Shown here: positions 37,906 through 50,395 of the stretch, one piece after another
Numbering within the stretch: the first letter of the stretch is position 1
Layout: every line of letters starts with the position of its first letter
Assembly (NCBI GenBank): GCA_038049695.1
Contig: CP142456.1
Location: forward strand, 69,622,922 to 69,686,921
Direction: 5' to 3'
Origin: Cinnamomum chago
Taxonomy: Eukaryota; Streptophyta; Magnoliopsida; Laurales; Lauraceae
DNA length: 64,000 bases
Notes under the pieces: model-generated
Seen by the model: only the letters and a program-made list of their open reading frames with translations
The model's database searches: none
What the model was told of the DNA's origin: nothing
Program-made: the position numbers and the translations under genes

Positions 37906-40125
37906 TGTTAGGGTTTTTGTAGATTGCAATTTGATGGATGCATAATCATTCAAGCATCATTTGATTTACACACTTTTGCATTGTTTTATATAAACTTGAA
38001 ATCTTGATTTATTCATGCATTGGTTTTAAGATTAGTAAAAGTTTCTATTTATGCATGATTTGTTTTTAAAACTTGGATGCATTAGTTTTTGGAAAGAGTT
38101 TTCAAGAAATCAAGCAAGCCTTTGTTTTAAAAGTTTTGAATCACTTTAGGCTTTGTGTTTTTCATGTTTTTAAACATCTTAGAATGTCTTTAAAACATGT
38201 TTTTCAAGCTTGATTTAGTGGCCAAAAGGTCCCCCAAAGAAATACCTTTAAAATGTGAAAAGTTGGATTTTTTGCAAAAAAGGGGGTGGCCCGGCAGTGT
38301 CGCCGGTCGACCGGCGCAGAGGTCCCGGTTGACCGGGAACACTGCAGCAAAAAATTGCCTGGCGCACCAACGGTCAGAAATCCGACCGTTGTGTGTTCCC
38401 GGTCGACCGAGGCCTGTGTGCCGGTCGACCGAGGACTAGCCGTTGGCAACTTTTTGCTATAAATATGAGTTCTTTCCCTTGCCAAAAGTTGGGAATTTTT
38501 AACCCCTCCTTGAGAGGATTTGAGGCATATCAAAAGGGAAAAGAACCAAGGGATGAAGGGGATGATTAGGAAAGCTAAAGCTTGGATTAATGAAGTTAAA
38601 CCACCAAGTAGGCTCTTCCTTCCTTAATCATATGTTTTCATGCTTTGTTTTATTTTTGGTAAATCATTTCTAGCATGTTAAACTATGTTTGTGTTGTGTC
38701 CTTAACATGTTTTATGTTTTGAGTTGATTTATTGTTTTGGATACAACATCATATGATTCAATCCAAGTAGTACTTAACTTTGGTAAATCTAAGTAGATCA
38801 TGTTAATGGAAAAACCTTTGGAATTATATGTAACATGATCCATATACTTGGTTGAGTCTTTGGTTGTTGTTTTCCATCATAAGAAAATCACTTTCAAAAC
38901 TATCTTATGTTTTGGATTCAACTTCTTTACAAATCATATGTTTTCATGTTTTGTTTTATCATTGGTAAATCTTAGTAACATGTTAACCTATGATGTGTTG
39001 TATCCTTAGCATGTGTTATATTTTGAATAGATCTATTGTTTTGGATACATCACCATTGATTCATCAAAGTAGTACTTTATCTTTGGTAAATCTAAGTAGA
39101 TCATGTTAATGAAATATGTAACATGATTCATATACTTTGTTGAATCATTGGTTGTTGTTTTTCCATCATAAGAAAATCTCTCTCAAATGTATCTTATGTT
39201 TTGGATCCAACATCATTACAAATCATATGTGTATTATATTATTGTTTTAAAGTTTCACAACTTGCCTTACTTTGATTGGTAAATCATTTTCAAGTTGTCC
39301 TTATAATTACATATGATTTGTCCCCTCATTTCAATCAAATCTATTTTTATGTTTTGATCTTCATTGTTGATTTGATTGACATCCCTATGCATCACATGTT
39401 TAGAGCTAATCCATTTCATACAACTTGTGTAACTTTGATATCATTAACAAGTTGTTACTTTTAACATGTGATTGCATTACTTCCTCAATCATAAATGTTT
39501 TTGAGCTAAAACTTTCAAAAGCCTTAGGCATACATTTATGAACTTTCATTTTCAAAATGATTGAGGACCACACACACACACTTCATATACTTTCATCTTT
39601 GCATTCATAGTGTGAGTGTGTATTAGTTTTTCACTTCCATATCCGCCTATTTTAGAGGCAAATGTAATGAGCTAAAATGAATCTCCAACTAGTGTATTAA
39701 AGACACAACTTAGTGAGATAACCAACCATGTGGTTGAAGAGGTTATTGCTTAGCCTATAAAAGCATAGTGTATAGGTTGATGTTAAGCCTTGAAAAACAT
39801 CAATGTAAAGGTTATTGCTTAGCCTTGGAAAGCATATTGTAAAGGTTATTGCTTAGCCTATTGAAAAGCATAAATAGTGGAAATCCGGTGGGGTGTTGGA
39901 TCACAAGCCGGTAGTGGATGTAGGCATTGAGGCCGAACCACTATAAATACTTGTGTGATGGTGATTGCTTTGTGGTGATTCTTTTGTTAGCTTCCGCATC
40001 TTGTATGATTAATCATCACATGTGACTAGTTTGTTTTAAAGAAGTTAAAATTGATTAAAATTGGTCATAATTGAAGCTCACCCTATTCACCCCCCCTCTA
40101 GGGTTCGGATCCCCATGGACTTACA
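37906..40125 (+). repeat. 5' LTR (2,220 bp)
   Basis: It is a copy of 43176-45395 offset by exactly 5,270 bp, starting TGTTAGGGTTT and ending GGACTTACA. Differences from the 3' LTR include T versus C at 38330, C versus T near 38,430 and A versus T near 39,678. It carries a TATA box at 38458-38465. Confidence 0.95.
38302..38465 (+). promoter_or_regulatory. LTR promoter: four GGTCGACC palindromes upstream of a TATA box
   Basis: GCCGGTCGACCGGC (38302-38315) and three related copies (38324-38337, 38398-38410, 38420-38432) lie just upstream of TATAAATA (38458-38465). An AACGGTC…GACCGTT inverted repeat lies between them (38369-38390). This GC-rich block stands out from the AT-rich LTR. The same block occurs in the 3' LTR at +5,270. 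Function as promoter elements is inferred from position. Confidence 0.6.
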
Positions 40126-40127
40126 AG

Positions 40128-40139
40128 TGGTATCAGAGA
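40128..40139 (+). other. Primer binding site, initiator tRNA-Met type
   Basis: TGGTATCAGAGA begins two bases after the 5' LTR end. Its first 11 bases match the TGGTATCAGAGC complement of the plant initiator tRNA-Met 3' end, as used by Copia and other plant LTR elements. Confidence 0.85.
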
Positions 40140-42647
40140 GGGTTACTCCATTTTAGGGCTTAACAACCCGGAGTTGATCCTTGCTAGATTTGAACCCTAG
40201 TGTTGTATTTATTGCATATCTTTTTATAGATTTCCACTATATTTGAAAATGAATTTTCCCTAGCCTCTTTGCACCACTCTAAGACTTTCTCAAGTTATAT
40301 CTTCTAGAGTTGGTGAGTCCTCAAAGTGATCTTTCAAGGACACCTTTTCAAGACCTTAGGTGAATTTTCAAAGGTAGACTATTTGAGTAACCTTTAGGCC
40401 TTGATCCCACTAGACCAACCTATTCTTTTTAGTTATATCTAATTGTTGGTCATGTTACTTTGCATTTTGTTTCTTTATAGTCACATCTTTTAAAATGCAA
40501 TGTTTCCTTGTGATCATTTGATTTTGTCTTCATGAACCCTTAAGTTATATCTCATGGTTTTCAAAATCCTTTGATTACAATAATTTCATGATGGATTCGC
40601 ATTTTGTTCAAATAGTTATATCTCTTGTAATGCTTATCTATTCATGATCAATTGATTTTGATTTCAAATGCTTTCATAGCTAATTTTTTCATGATCAATT
40701 GATGTTGGAGAATCATTTGATGTATGTCATAGTTATATTCTTTTTGTAAATCAAATGATTTGAAGTTATATAAGTTTTCCATTGTTTTTCAAGTTATATC
40801 TCTTAGTATGGAAACTTTGTGAGTGTCTATTGTTTTACAATTTGAAAATTTACAATAGTACACTTCTTGTTTTTCAAATTCACTTGCTCTTAATTCTAAA
40901 TGATTCTTTATTGGAATTTCATATATTGAAGTGATTTGAGAAACTTTGGAAAATGTTCTATGCTTTATTGGTTGTATTTCTAGAAACATTTTCCTTGAAT
41001 TTATTTCCTTGTGCCTAATTATGATTGTATCTTTTGAAAGGAAATAATTTTTACAAACAATTTGCATCTTTGCTCATTGAGTTTCATTCTTTATGCAAAT
41101 TGATTTTGATGTCTTACATTGCTTGGTTGGATATGGTGTCATTGATTTGCATGTGTTGTGCCTAACTTGGTATATATAGTTTCATTTATGCAAATTGATG
41201 ATTGTTTATGTGCTTTATAGTAAAATCTTGTATTTGAGTTTTTTAAGTACATTTGTGATTTAGTGTGCTAAGTTCTTTTGGTATAAACTTCATATCCTTT
41301 TCCATTGCATTGTAAGCTTAGTACATTTGCTAAGAGTGGAGATGTTACATGATAGCTTAATGAATCATTTTAGATGAATTGGATTTAAACCATTGTTCTT
41401 AATAGGTATATCCATTTATGTGGTCCATCTTCATCTTTATGTGATCCATGATGTCTCTCTAACTTCATACCTTCTTGTGCTTACATAGTTATATTTTTTT
41501 TGATGATTGGTATGAGTTAGATCTTGAGTGTTGATTAATCCTCTCTATGCAAATGTCAAATTGTTCTATGTATGGTTGTGTTATTATATTTGTAGAAACC
41601 ATACTAGAACTCAAATCCATCCTCTATGCTTTATAGTCTTTTCTTTTTGGATGGTTATGATGTTGATTCATGTATTTTCTCTAAGTGATATCATTCTTAG
41701 ACATGTTTCAACTTCATAGTAGTGATCTTGATCATATGAAACTCTTTGAAATCCATTCCTCATATTTCTATGTGTTTGATGGATAACTTAGATGTTGAAT
41801 TCATATGATTTAGTCACTTTTTAAATTGCATGCATTTCAAAGTCATATCATTTTGCATTGCAATTTACCTTGTTCATCACTATGCTCAATAGTCATATCT
41901 TCAAAAGTGATGAATATGCATTTATGATGCTTGATGGATTTTTGTATTTGCCACATTCTTGCTCTTTATCATGTTATCAAATTCAATTGGTTTCAATTGG
42001 TATAATGTTTGATTGATTTGATTTCTTGTGAATGTGATAAACCTTGTGTGCATTGGATTGAACTTGATAAGTAATATGATTGTTCCATGTCACACACCAT
42101 TAGCATCATAATGTTCATGTTGCCACCTCTTTTGCTCATATAGGTATATCTCATGACCACCATGTTTATGTGTTCATAATATTGGTTGGTTATTAGTTGA
42201 GGTTGGCTTCATGTTTGAATTTCATTTCACTCATCTTGCACTTTAATAGTCATATTTAGTGATTGAATGAAATGAGTTCAAAACCTTACATAGCATATGA
42301 TTTTCATAAGTTATATTGATTGATGTTATGTTTGAGTAAACCCCATTGCATCATGGATAGCTCTAATTTGGATTTTTTTTTAAGAGTTATATTTTTAAAT
42401 CCATTTTAGAGTGATTATGTTTAATAGTCATATCCTTAAATCTCAATTGGTACTCTTTGTTTTTCCAATTGATATCCATGATTGCTTTTCTCTTCAGACC
42501 TAGCTATCTTTTGGCAATTTGATCATATTGAGCTTTATAGTTATATGAACCTAATCATTTCCTTGAAGTTGACCCTCATTTGGTTAAACCATCTTCTTCT
42601 TGCATCTAATAGTTAAATCTTGTCAAAAGTTTGACAAAAGAAGAGAA

Positions 42648-43175
42648 TGGATTGAGGGGGAGTGTAAACCTTCATAGGAAGTATTAGTTTTGATCAAATT
42701 GACCCTTAGATTGCCTTTGAGCCCTTAGAGTTAACTTTCATACATGATAGCCTGTTACGTATTTCATTTTCGATTTCATTTGTTAACAGGTGCTACTAAA
42801 GGTATTTTCCTTATTTCATGTGTGTAGGTACCTTTGCAATTTAATGTCAAAGGGGGAGAGAGAGTTCAAGTACTCAAAGATCTCCTACTCTTCAAAGGGG
42901 GAGAGAGCATTCAAGGGAGAGAGAGGCATGGTCAAAGGGGGAGAGCAAATAGAAGAAAGAAAGCTTGGAAGCTAAAGAAGATGCTTGGCTAAAGAAGAGA
43001 AAGCTTGAAGAATGATCAAGCACCAAGCATCATGAAGATTGAAGCCCAAGAGCCCAAGCTATGAGAAGAAGCATCCAAGAAGATTTCAAGCATTGTCCAG
43101 CTGAGGGGGAGCTGAAGACTAAGTGTGCTTATTCAGTGGTGAGTGTGTTTGCCATCAAATTGCAAAGGGGGAGAT
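42648..43175 (+). other. Purine-rich 3' region with repeated AAAGGGGGAGA tracts and the polypurine tract
   Basis: The tract before the 3' LTR is AAAGGGGGAGAT (ends 43175 or one base earlier). Very similar tracts occur near 42,849, 42,893 and 42,933, with shorter GAGGGGGAG forms near 42,655 and 43,103. The sequence is rich in AAGA/GAAG and low in coding potential. Confidence 0.75.
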
Positions 43176-45395
43176 TGTTAGGGTTTTTGTAGATTGCAAT
43201 TTGATGGATGCATAATCATTCAAGCATCATTTGATTTACACACTTTTGCATTGTTTTATATAAACTTGAAATCTTGATTTATTCATGCATTGGTTTTAAG
43301 ATTAGTAAAAGTTTCTATTTATGCATGATTTGTTTTTAAAACTTGGATGCATTAGTTTTTGGAAAGAGTTTTCAAGAAATCAAGCAAGCCTTTGTTTTAA
43401 AAGTTTTGAATCACTTTAGGCTTTGTGTTTTTCATGTTTTTAAACATCTTAGAATGTCTTTAAAACATGTTTTTCAAGCTTGATTTAGTGGCCAAAAGGT
43501 CCCCCAAAGAAATACCTTTAAAATGTGAAAAGTTGGATTTTTTGCAAAAAAGGGGGTGGCCCGGCAGTGTCGCCGGTCGACCGGCGCAGAGGTCCCGGTC
43601 GACCGGGAACACTGCAGCAAAAAATTGCCTGGCGCACCAACGGTCAGAAATCCGACCGTTGTGTGTTCCCGGTCGACCGAGGCCTGTGTGCCGGTCGACC
43701 GAGGACTAGTCGTTGGCAACTTTTTGCTATAAATATGAGTTCTTTCCCTTGCCAAAAGTTGGGAATTTTTAACCCCTCCTTGAGAGGATTTGAGGCATAT
43801 CAAAAGGGAAAAGAACCAAGGGATGAAGGGGATGATTAGGAAAGCTAAAGCTTGGATTAATGAAGTTAAACCACCAAGTAGGCTCTTCCTTCCTTAATCA
43901 TATGTTTTCATGCTTTGTTTTATTTTTGGTAAATCATTTCTAGCATGTTAAACTATGTTTGTGTTGTGTCCTTAACATGTTTTATGTTTTGAGTTGATTT
44001 ATTGTTTTGGATACAACATCATATGATTCAATCCAAGTAGTACTTAACTTTGGTAAATCTAAGTAGATCATGTTAATGGAAAAACCTTTGGAATTATATG
44101 TAACATGATCCATATACTTGGTTGAGTCTTTGGTTGTTGTTTTCCATCATAAGAAAATCACTTTCAAAACTATCTTATGTTTTGGATTCAACTTCTTTAC
44201 AAATCATATGTTTTCATGTTTTGTTTTATCATTGGTAAATCTTAGTAACATGTTAACCTATGATGTGTTGTATCCTTAGCATGTGTTATATTTTGAATAG
44301 ATCTATTGTTTTGGATACATCACCATTGATTCATCAAAGTAGTACTTTATCTTTGGTAAATCTAAGTAGATCATGTTAATGAAATATGTAACATGATTCA
44401 TATACTTTGTTGAATCATTGGTTGTTGTTTTTCCATCATAAGAAAATCTCTCTCAAATGTATCTTATGTTTTGGATCCAACATCATTACAAATCATATGT
44501 GTATTATATTATTGTTTTAAAGTTTCACAACTTGCCTTACTTTGATTGGTAAATCATTTTCAAGTTGTCCTTATAATTACATATGATTTGTCCCCTCATT
44601 TCAATCAAATCTATTTTTATGTTTTGATCTTCATTGTTGATTTGATTGACATCCCTATGCATCACATGTTTAGAGCTAATCCATTTCATACAACTTGTGT
44701 AACTTTGATATCATTAACAAGTTGTTACTTTTAACATGTGATTGCATTACTTCCTCAATCATAAATGTTTTTGAGCTAAAACTTTCAAAAGCCTTAGGCA
44801 TACATTTATGAACTTTCATTTTCAAAATGATTGAGGACCACACACACACACTTCATATACTTTCATCTTTGCATTCATAGTGTGAGTGTGTATTAGTTTT
44901 TCACTTCCATATCCGCCTATTTTAGAGGCAAATGTAATGAGCTAAAATGAATCTCCATCTAGTGTATTAAAGACACAACTTAGTGAGATAACCAACCATG
45001 TGGTTGAAGAGGTTATTGCTTAGCCTATAAAAGCATAGTGTATAGGTTGATGTTAAGCCTTGAAAAATATCAATGTAAAGGTTATTGCTTAGCCTTAGAA
45101 AGCATATTGTAAAGGTTATTGCTTAGCCTATTGAAAAGCATAAATAGTGGAAATCCGGTGGGGTGTTGGATCACAAGCCGGTAGTGGATGTAGGCATTGA
45201 GGCCGAACCACTATAAATACTTGTGTGATGGTGATTGCTTTGTGGTGATTCTTTTGTTAGCTTCCGCATCTTGTATGATTAATCATCACATGTGACTAGT
45301 TTTTTTTAAAGAAGTTAAAATTGATTAAAATTGGTCATAATTGAAGCTCACCCTATTCACCCCCCCTCTAGGGTTCGGATCCCCATGGACTTACA
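43176..45395 (+). repeat. 3' LTR (2,220 bp)
   Basis: It is near-identical to 37906-40125. It is preceded by the purine tract AAAGGGGGAGAT and followed by the target duplication ATATC. Confidence 0.95.
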
Positions 45396-45670
45396 ATATC
45401 ATCCACCTCAATCTCATTTATTTCCTCTCTGCGACAGGAAACATACTCTTCTTCATGTCTTATCCAATTCTTGTACTCCTTCAAGAATTCGTTCAGAATT
45501 AGATGCTCTCGGACAATCTCTCTTCTGTAATAATACCGATTCGCACATTTTCTACATGGACAACTGATGAACTCATTGTCAAACCCATTGGTAAATTCCA
45601 TGAACTGGTTAATCCCCTCCATGTATTCCCGAGACATCCTATTCGGTAAATCAATCCAACTCTTGTCCAT

Positions 45671-48095
45671 CTCCGTAATTGTTTCTGTGGAAATCTAAAA
45701 TGAGCAAGTACAATTAACCCACTGTACCGTGGCATCATGCAAGTCACCTATTCATAAACTGCTAACTCCTTACTATAGGGTGGTTGGTCCTATCCCATTC
45801 GAGAATGCACGATCCAACTTGCACTCAACAACTCGAATGCTTCGTCCCCTAGTTAGACAAAATTTCGGCAGCATGTCCGCGTGGTTCTCCAAGTACACGA
45901 CACAGGTACAACATCAGTCATACCTATGTATGTACCCAGAGAACAATGAGACATCAACCGAAACTCTGTTTAACATCAGACTTGCATGAGCTATTGAGTA
46001 TAAGATGGATAATTGCATTCTCAAACTGTCCGAACTGGACAATTCAAAAATCGTATACGACAAAGTTCGAATGTACATCACAAGAACAACGAATCTAGTC
46101 AAAGACCCAATCCGTTGCGTCAAGGATTACCAAACATATGTCGTACACAATTCTCGAACGGGTCTAAGTTTCACTAATGCATGCAAATGAATAAAAGTTG
46201 ATATTGAAAGGTTCACAACCAATGAAATCTTCAAATATAAAATTTTCTATAAGTAAAGTTGTATGAATTGGAGAGTCAAGAACACCCTCCTATACTTTAA
46301 GTAAAATTGCATGAATTGGAGAGTAAAAACCCTCGATGTATGGCATCTAATGAAATTGCTATTCTCTCTAACAAATTCCCAAGTGTTCATTTCTTTCTTT
46401 TTTCTTTGTTCATATAGGAGGCCATCTTTGATCATTCTAATCCCTTCACACACCGTATATTGAATTACCACTTGCCCTTATTTCACTCTAAATTTGACGC
46501 TAACTTAGCTTGGATATACACATTGAAACTCCTTGACATTAACACATGATTGCTATTGACATCACCAGGTAAAAACATCAGTTGGGTCAAAATAGATTTC
46601 ACACATTTTAGGTCCTTGCATTGCTAATTTGTTGCTAATATATATTAGTGATGAGTTGATCATACCGAGCAAGATGTATCAACTCTTGAAACATGATAAA
46701 TGAATAGCTGCCAAAAGAATGAATCTAAGTGCCAATAAAGTTTGTGTCAAAACATTCTATTACAAAGGGAGAACCAAGCAGATGCAGCTGGTACATGAAT
46801 CGTACTAGGGAGGATGTTTTACATTATCAGTGTAATGTTTCAAAGGAAAAAGTAAATTATAGTTATCTTCTTGAGGAAAACAGATCCAATGGTAAATATT
46901 ACTAAATGATATATATTATCAACATTACCACAAGAATAAATATATATATACACATATACATATTTTTGAAAGATGTTAGTCAATGAAGATCTTGATATTA
47001 CATATTAGCAGCACTGATAAAAAAATGTTACAAAATAGCAATAGGTCAATCTATGATTCCTAGACATGGGTCTGGGGAACAGGGTTGGCTCTAATTCAAG
47101 ACACTTACACAATATCCTATCCAAAACATGACATTTTACATTTTTGTATTAAGATTTTAATTAGAAAAGACTCACACTTGACACCTTGTGACTGTGAGAA
47201 ACCTAACTGTTTTATCAACATGGTTCCCCCCACCCCCATATCTAGATATATATATATATATATGCTCTCTCAATTTCCACAACTAAGATAAACAATTAGG
47301 AGCAAAGATCAGCCAAATCTGACAATCATAATTCAATGTTAGCTTACCTGAGAAAACACAAAAAGCATATCACACTCATCTAAAAGTTAAAATTTATTTA
47401 GCTTTCAGCTTATGGGTAATTCTTTTATATATATTTTTATAAGAAGAATAGTCATGGGTAGTGGGTACCTTCATCATTTGATCAGAAAGAGTGAAGGCAG
47501 GTTACTAAAATGCATGCTGGGGGGTGCAACTTGAGGAATGTAGTATCAGTAACTTCTTTGATTGTAGTTGTAGGCAAGGACAGATATTATTTCATGGTTA
47601 CAACTTGCAACTCTTTTTTTTTTTTTTCCTTTTTAGGCCCATCTTTTACTTCTCTCCAAACAAAGATATCTGGTAAAGAACAAGTAAAAATAATTGATTT
47701 TTCCCTTTTTTTTAATTTTTAAATTCCCTCTCCCTCTCCCTCTCCCCCCCCCCCTCTCTCTCTATGCTGATTTTAAGATTTTTTTTTATTGCCAAGTCAA
47801 AAAGAACTAGTACAAGACAGAGAAGATAAGGGAATTCAAGAGATGGATGGCCCTCACCTCTTCTCTTTTCACTAGACTCCAAGGCAAGGCAAAGGCATTA
47901 GGACCCAAAAAAAAAAAAGAAAAAAAAAGGATCTGTAACAGAACAAGTTCTATATTTGCAGACCCAAAAAAAAATCTAAAAAGAAAAACTTAAAAAAAAT
48001 GCCATTCTTTTTTCTTCTAAATTCATGAAAGAGAAAGGAATATATGTAAGAATCAAACCCCAATTCTCAGCAATGATCTTACTATAAAGAGAATC

Positions 48096-48154
<59 letters not shown>

Positions 48155-49979
48155 TGATGAGAAATATGGAGCTGGAAATGAATGAAATGAAGAGCAGAAT
48201 TAGTAGTTTATACCGTTACATTAGTTTCGTGTATGCGACACAAGTCCTCTACTTCCTGAGAGAAGCTCTGGAAGTAGTAGGGAAAAACAAGCCCTACTTC
48301 TGCATACATTTCTCTCCCTCCCTCCCTCTCTTCTTCTTCTTCTGCTTTGTAAGAAGAAAACTAATAAGCCGAGTAAGAGGAGAAATTGAACAGCTCCACC
48401 ACTGCTACTTTTCTTTTACCCCCTCTGCTTTGTGTAATTGTGTCACCACCTAGTTTTCTTTTTTTTTTACTGGGTCTTTTTCCAAACAAGTGTTTATGCG
48501 TGAGAAAGAGAATTGGAAAAAGGCAGGTGAGGTGAGGTGAATGGTGATGCTCAAATAAGGACAATGTGTGGGACATTGACATTCTGACTTCTCAGACTAT
48601 ATTGTCTATGGGACAGGTACAGGTTAAATCCTCTCCAGCAATTGGATTTTGCACTTTTAACGGATGGCTTCAAGTGAACCATGGTGCCCACGACATGCAA
48701 ATGTGAGATATGGATGATGTGATCATATGCAAATTATTATATATTAAAGCAAAAGAAAGGGTGATTGTATAGGAAGCCACATCAGCCCTTAAAGTTCTCT
48801 CCTTTTAAAGAAATACAGAAGAAAAAAGCACCTTCCTCCTCCTATCTCATTGTTCCCTAGTCTAAAAGTTCAAATCCCTAATCTCTCTCTCTAAACTTAC
48901 ATATCATTTAATTTAAATCACTTGAAAATCACTTCGGGTAGGTGTGTTGCCTATGCTTACCCTAAGCTCCTAAACAAGAGTGCTTAACTAGGCAACACAT
49001 CACATAATCATAAAGTCTACACCCCATACCACAGGCCCCTTATACAACTCATTTCTTATTTACCGCACCCTCATTGGTCACATTCAGTAGGAAAATCTAT
49101 GTCTGATACCATAGAAACCCTTCCTTAGGCGACATGATTCTCAGGTGCAGGAATCCCACACATGAATTAGAAGCAAGTTCTGGACACATGAAACAAGTGC
49201 GCCAGTATTGAAGTAGGTCTCTCCGTTTGTTCCAACAAATATAAGAATGCACATCTGCACCCCCAACATTCAATAAGATGATTAGAAACGCAGATAATAA
49301 GACAATCTAGTTGTTTTCTGTGAGAAAGAAGAAAACACAAGATATCGACTTTCAGGATGCAGTTGGGAATGCTGGGAGATTTTGGCTTGTTAGGTTGTTT
49401 GTAAAAGGGAAAAGGTAAGAACGATTTGATCGATAAACAAAATTTCATCCAATACTCAATCTTCCAGATTTTCAACAAAATGAAAAAGAAAAACCCAATT
49501 CACCTGAAGCCTACCTATTACTAATTCACTAATCAATCAAGTCAAAACACAAATGCAATAACATCCAAATAATGCAAAGCAGCAGAAACCTAGATCAAAG
49601 TAATACAAAAGAACCAACTCCGGTCATAAAAAGGAAGGGGGAAATAAGAAGAGGAAGTGAAACTTGAAACAGAAACATCAATTCATCAAAATCCACCAAA
49701 TTATCAAAGGCTTAAAAAGCATCAAATCTCATTTGCAGAAACAATACTTTCCATAGTAAACAGTAGAGCAAACCATGCACCAAACTCATTAAAACCATCC
49801 AAATCATATTAGAACAAATCAAATCAATGGAGAACAAAACCCAATTCATGAAATCTCACCAGAATCAGTAAACCCATCAGGAAAAATTTTTCTATAGAAA
49901 TGTTACAAATCCTTTTAAGGTGATCCAGTTGGGTTTGGGAGACAAGAAGGCATCTAGTATTTTTGAGAATTTCTTCAGA
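45671..49979 (-). other. 5' part of the CACTA transcription unit, non-coding
   Basis: This lies between the TNP2 start and the GA-rich right subterminal region. Short fragments read like degenerate coding DNA (for example 45,790-46,180) but no domain can be named. A local duplication of about 50 bp lies at about 46,253-46,345. GA microsatellite at 48,102-48,150 and pyrimidine runs at 47,727-47,763. It probably contains the 5' UTR intron of TNP2. Confidence 0.45.
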
Positions 49980-50395
49980 TATTAGAGAGAGAGAGAGAAA
50001 TAGAGTGAGAGGGAGAGGGAGAAGGAGGGAGAGAATGAGTACCTGTGGCGGCTCCGGCGCAGGGAGGGAGAAATAGAGAGAGAACCGGTGGCGGGAGGGC
50101 ACAGTGCAGAGCGAGAGGGAGAGGGAGGGAGGGAGAGAGAGAGAGAAATAGAGCAACGACAGGGGGAGGGAGAGGGAGAGGGAGAGAGAGAGAGGGCGTG
50201 TCGTGCTGGTGCGGCAAGAGGGGAGAGTGCGCAGAGAGAAGTAGAGAGAGAGGGAGGGAGGGAGAGAGAGAGAGAGATCTAAGGGCGAGGGGGATATTGG
50301 AAAGAAGCAGAGCGCGGGAGAAGGAAACCAGAGGGCGAGAGGGAAAAGGGGAAACGGGAAAGGGGAAAGGAAAAGGAGGAAGAAAAAAACGTGGC
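49980..50395 (-). promoter_or_regulatory. GA-rich (CT-rich on minus) promoter/leader region near the right CACTA end
   Basis: About 400 bp of GAGAGA/GGGAGGGAG sequence. On the minus strand it is a CT-rich leader with a donor-like CACAG/GTACTC at about 50,041-50,042. This position, between the right terminus and the minus-strand genes, fits the promoter and first untranslated exon of the transposase transcripts. It is inferred, with no TATA box fixed. The arginine/glycine-rich open frames on the plus strand here are artefacts of the repeat. Confidence 0.45.

Larger units (their letters stand above)
37906..45395 (+). mobile_element. Non-coding (non-autonomous) LTR retrotransposon, 7,490 bp, TSD ATATC
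   Basis: Long direct repeats at 37906-40125 and 43176-45395 start TGTTAGGG and end TTACA. ATATC flanks both ends (37901-37905 and 45396-45400). A primer binding site and a purine tract are present in the right places. The 3,050-bp internal part (40126-43175) has no gag, protease, reverse transcriptase or integrase frame. The AAAGGGGGAGATTGTTA junction is of the Copia type seen in several plant lineages, so a parasitic Copia derivative is likely but not proven. The LTRs differ at about six positions by eye, so insertion is recent. The insertion disrupts the TNP2 gene in opposite orientation. Confidence 0.95.
34735..45670 (-). pseudogene. CACTA TNP2-type transposase, split by an LTR retrotransposon and two nonsense codons
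   Basis: The start at 45670 opens the transposase-associated domain (MDKSWIDLPNRMSREYMEGI, with CPCRKC). The frame reaches 45396, is cut by the LTR element, and resumes at 37905 in the same phase once one ATATC copy is counted. The TNP2/Transposase_21 core follows: GLAADGFSPF, YNLPPWMCMKQPFLILS, LWTINDFPAYANLSGWSTKG, HNLDVMHIEKNVCDN. The DUF4218 region comes next (PPAFFDVMVHLTIH, then TGA at 35923-35925, then TNEALLGGPVQFIWMYPI). Later exons are 35437-35536 and 34735-35346 (DUF4216: GYYYGRLKDIVEV, FKCDWADP), the latter with TAG at 34909-34911. Phases fit to the end, about 1,087 codons without the insertion. The catalytic enzyme of CACTA transposition is of this type. This copy cannot make a complete protein. 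Confidence 0.92.

Noticed and set aside
38197-38533. Overlapping 80-109-codon frames on both strands in the LTR, repeated at 43,467-43,803
   Set aside because: They lie in the LTR promoter block, both strands are open because of GC-rich palindromes, and no domain is recognisable.
40128-40139. tRNA gene at the TGGTATCAGAG match
   Set aside because: It is only the short primer binding site complementary to a tRNA 3' end. No cloverleaf surrounds it.
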